Part shown: positions 62,062 to 64,000 of the stretch, piece after piece
Layout: each line of letters opens with the position of its first letter
How positions within the stretch are numbered: the stretch's first letter is position 1
From: JAKAWQ01 sp963840545
GTDB lineage: Bacteria > Pseudomonadota > Alphaproteobacteria > Acetobacterales > Acetobacteraceae
Assembly (NCBI GenBank): GCA_963840545.1
Contig: CAWIZE010000015.1
Span: forward strand, 1 to 64,000
DNA length: 64,000 nt
Reading direction: 5' to 3'
The notes under the pieces: model-generated
Told to the model about the DNA's origin: nothing
Database searches by the model: none
The model's input: the letters and a program-made list of their open reading frames with translations, nothing else
Position numbers and translations under genes: made by a program

Positions 62062-64000
62062 TCATTGGGTCAGCGCGAGCGCGAGGAGAAGGACGACGAG
62101 GGCCGCGAAGACGAAGAAGAGATAGCGGCGGATGGTGAGGAACTGGAGGCGGTCGACGCTGTCCGCGAGGCGCGCCACGAAACCGGCGACCGGGGCATAG
62201 AAAATCTCCCAGAGGCGGTCGCGGAGCACGACCCGGATGCGGGCGGCCGAGGTAGAGCCGGGCGGCGGCATGCGCACCGCGCTCGCCGCGCCAAAGACGA
62301 TGGGGCCGAAGACGCGGCGGATCGGCTCGGCAAAGCTGGTGGCCGTGTACTGCGTTTCGGAGCGCGGATCGGGGAAGCCGCAATCCCAGGCGGGCGCGCG
62401 GCGCACCGCATGCGTCGCAAGGCGGCGGGTGCCGGCGACGGCGAGGCCCGTGACGGCAGCGATCAAGAGAAAAATCGAAAAACCGTCATAGGAGCTGCGC
62501 GCGGCGGCGATGGGGATGATCGCTCCCCAGGGAAAAATGCTCTGGGCAGGCATCGTGGCGCCGATGAGGGCGTGGGCGACCGGGGCAAGCGCGTTGATCA
62601 CCACCACGGGAAAGATGCCGGCGAGGAGGCAGAGCGCGGCGAGGGCGCCCATCGCGCTCATGGAAAAACGATCGGCCTCGCTCGCGGCGGCAGCGGAAGC
62701 GGAGCGCGGGCGGCCAAGGAAGGTGATCCCGAACGCCTTGACGAAGCAGGCGGCGGCGAGCGCGGCGGCGAGCGCCAGCAAGGCGCCGGCCACCGGGATG
62801 ACGATCTTCGGGCCCCATTCGGGGAGCCCCGGGCCGAGCAGGATCGCCTGGAAGGTGAGCCATTCGGAGACAAAGCCGTTGAGCGGAGGCAGCGCCGAGA
62901 TGGCCGCGCAGCCGATGAGGAAGAAGAAGGCGGTCAGCTTCATGCGATGGATCAGGCCGCCCTGAAGCTCCATGTCGCGCGTGCCGGTCGCGACATCGAC
63001 CGCGCCCGCGCCGAAGAAGAGCAGGCTCTTGAAGAGGGAATGGTTGAAGACGTGGAAGAGCGCGGCGGTGAGCGCGAGGGCCGCGGCGGCCTGCTCGCCG
63101 GCGGATGCGCGGAAGACCATGGCGAGGCCGATGCCGATGAAGATGATGCCGATATTCTCGACCGTGTGGTAGGCGAGCAGGCGCTTCAGATCGTGCTGCA
63201 TCAGCGCGTAGAGCACGCCGAGCACCGCGGTGATGCCGCCGAGCGCGAGCACGACGAGCCCGATCCAGCCAGGCGGGACGGGCAGGAGATCGAAGGCGAC
63301 GCGCAGGAAGGCGTAGACGGCGACCTTCGTCATCACCCCGCTCATCAGCGCGGAGACGTGGCTCGGCGCGGCCGGATGCGCGAGCGGCAGCCAGGCATGC
63401 ACGGGCACGAGGCCCGCCTTGGCGCCGGCGCCGAGCAGGGCGAGCAGCAGCGCGAGCGCGGCGAGGCCGGGTGGGGGATGGGCGAGGCGCATGGCGGCGA
63501 AGCCGTAGGAGCCGGCGGCGCCGGCGAGCAGGCCGAAGCAGAGCAGGAGCGCGAAGCCGCTCATCACCGCCATCAGCAGATAGACATAGCCGGCGCGGAT
63601 GCTCTCGCGATCGCGGTGGTGGACGAGGACGAGCGCCCAGGAGGCGAGCGACATCAGCTCCCAGGAAAAAAGGAAGGAAAACGCATCGTCGGCGAGAACG
63701 ACGAGCTGAAGGGCGGCGACGAAGAGCGGATAGAATGGGAGGACTCGCGCGGGCTCGGCTTCGTGGCGTCCATAACCGACGGCGAAGAGGCTCGACGCGG
63801 CGGCGCCGAGATCGACGACGAAGAGGAAGAAGGCGGAGAGCGGATCGAGCCGGAAGTTCCAGCCGAGCCAGGGCAGCCCGAGCGGCAGGACGAGCGTCGT
63901 GGGTGGGGCCGCAAATGAGGCGAGGGCAAGGATTGCGGAAAGGCCGGCGACCAGGGCGGCGGCGGCGTAGAGCGCGGCGCCCTGCCCTCGGGTGACGGCG
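62062..64000 (-). CDS. hyfB: Hydrogenase-4-like membrane subunit B (NuoL-type), N-terminus beyond right edge
   Basis: About 645 residues are visible; the start lies outside the window. The sequence runs FRLDPLSAFFLFVVDLGAA, then SFLFSWELMSLASWALV, GLVPVHAWLPLAHPAAPSHVSALMSG, LKRLLAYHTVENIGIIF, HVFNHSLFKSLLFFGAGAVD and ALPPLNGFVSEWLTFQA. This is the antiporter subunit HyfB/HycC/NuoL core with the conserved Glu, Lys and His. The C-terminal tail RLADSVDRLQFLTIRRYLFFVF is typical of HyfB. It is the first visible gene of the operon. Confidence 0.94.
   Translation of the reverse strand, partial: AVTRGQGAALYAAAALVAGLSAILALASFAAPPTTLVLPLGLPWLGWNFRLDPLSAFFLFVVDLGAAASSLFAVGYGRHEAEPARVLPFYPLFVAALQLVVLADDAFSFLFSWELMSLASWALVLVHHRDRESIRAGYVYLLMAVMSGFALLLCFGLLAGAAGSYGFAAMRLAHPPPGLAALALLLALLGAGAKAGLVPVHAWLPLAHPAAPSHVSALMSGVMTKVAVYAFLRVAFDLLPVPPGWIGLVVLALGGITAVLGVLYALMQHDLKRLLAYHTVENIGIIFIGIGLAMVFRASAGEQAAAALALTAALFHVFNHSLFKSLLFFGAGAVDVATGTRDMELQGGLIHRMKLTAFFFLIGCAAISALPPLNGFVSEWLTFQAILLGPGLPEWGPKIVIPVAGALLALAAALAAACFVKAFGITFLGRPRSASAAAASEADRFSMSAMGALAALCLLAGIFPVVVINALAPVAHALIGATMPAQSIFPWGAIIPIAAARSSYDGFSIFLLIAAVTGLAVAGTRRLATHAVRRAPAWDCGFPDPRSETQYTATSFAEPIRRVFGPIVFGAASAVRMPPPGSTSAARIRVVLRDRLWEIFYAPVAGFVARLADSVDRLQFLTIRRYLFFVFAALVVLLLALALTQ

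Noticed and set aside
57145..64000. True [NiFe] hydrogenase / formate hydrogenlyase
   Set aside because: The large subunit has Ser in place of the N-terminal Ni ligands and lacks DPCxxC; no formate dehydrogenase or maturation genes are in view.

Overview
The window is very GC-rich, with strong G/C preference at third codon positions. Its gene content points to an alphaproteobacterial chromosome, most likely Acetobacteraceae or a relative (inference): a CcrM-type cell-cycle DNA methyltransferase, a FabI-type enoyl reductase, class I fumarase, a Hyf-like membrane complex and many TTG/GTG starts overlapping the previous stop. A perfect 16-bp parS site at 38899-38914 supports a chromosomal, probably origin-proximal, location. 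No rRNA, tRNA, CRISPR array, prophage or intact insertion sequence was seen.

Layout. (1) 1-20.4 kb is a surface-glycan island of glycosyltransferases (GT2, GT4, CgeB-like and DXD types, several fused or unusually long) mixed with FkbM and other SAM methyltransferases. One GT2 gene carries two frameshifts, and a GT4 gene and an FkbM gene carry one each. (2) 20.4-34.3 kb is mostly housekeeping and general metabolism: rnhB, ccrM, alaX, a CoA-transferase with a translationally coupled hydrolase, a ClpP-fold exported protein, hdeD (frameshifted), a NUDIX hydrolase, an Ldh-type dehydrogenase, a PLP decarboxylase, anmK, tyrS and an exported hydrolase (frameshifted). (3) 34.4-40.9 kb holds an OmpR/EnvZ-type two-component pair, an LpxH-like metallophosphoesterase, fabI, parS, class I fumarase and a 3' fragment of a poxB-like gene.

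(4) 41.1-50.8 kb is the most distinctive region. Four divergent paralogs of the D-glutamate cyclase family (DUF4392) are interleaved with a complete polyamine-type ABC importer (ATPase and two permeases) in one minus-strand operon. The operon also contains the wreck of its own solute-binding protein. An intact Tat-exported homologue of that binding protein lies at the far end, divergent from a LysR regulator. The same palindrome, CGATGCC-N5-GGCATCG, which contains an exact LysR T-N11-A box, occurs in both control regions, so the regulator, importer and cyclases look like one regulon.

(5) 51.0-55.2 kb carries a family-3 solute-binding protein, a FUSC-type exporter and an xanthine-dehydrogenase-family large subunit that has lost its molybdopterin core by in-frame deletions. 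(6) 55.2-64 kb is a GH79-like secreted glycosidase, a GreA/GreB-type factor, and a hydrogenase-4-like operon (hyfB, C, E, F, G, I, read right to left). The large subunit of that complex lacks the Ni-Fe cysteine ligands, so it is unlikely to be a hydrogenase.

Two themes recur. At least six single-base frame breaks occur in otherwise well-conserved genes, so assembly indels are possible. Short 12-17 bp tandem repeats sit at gene borders.
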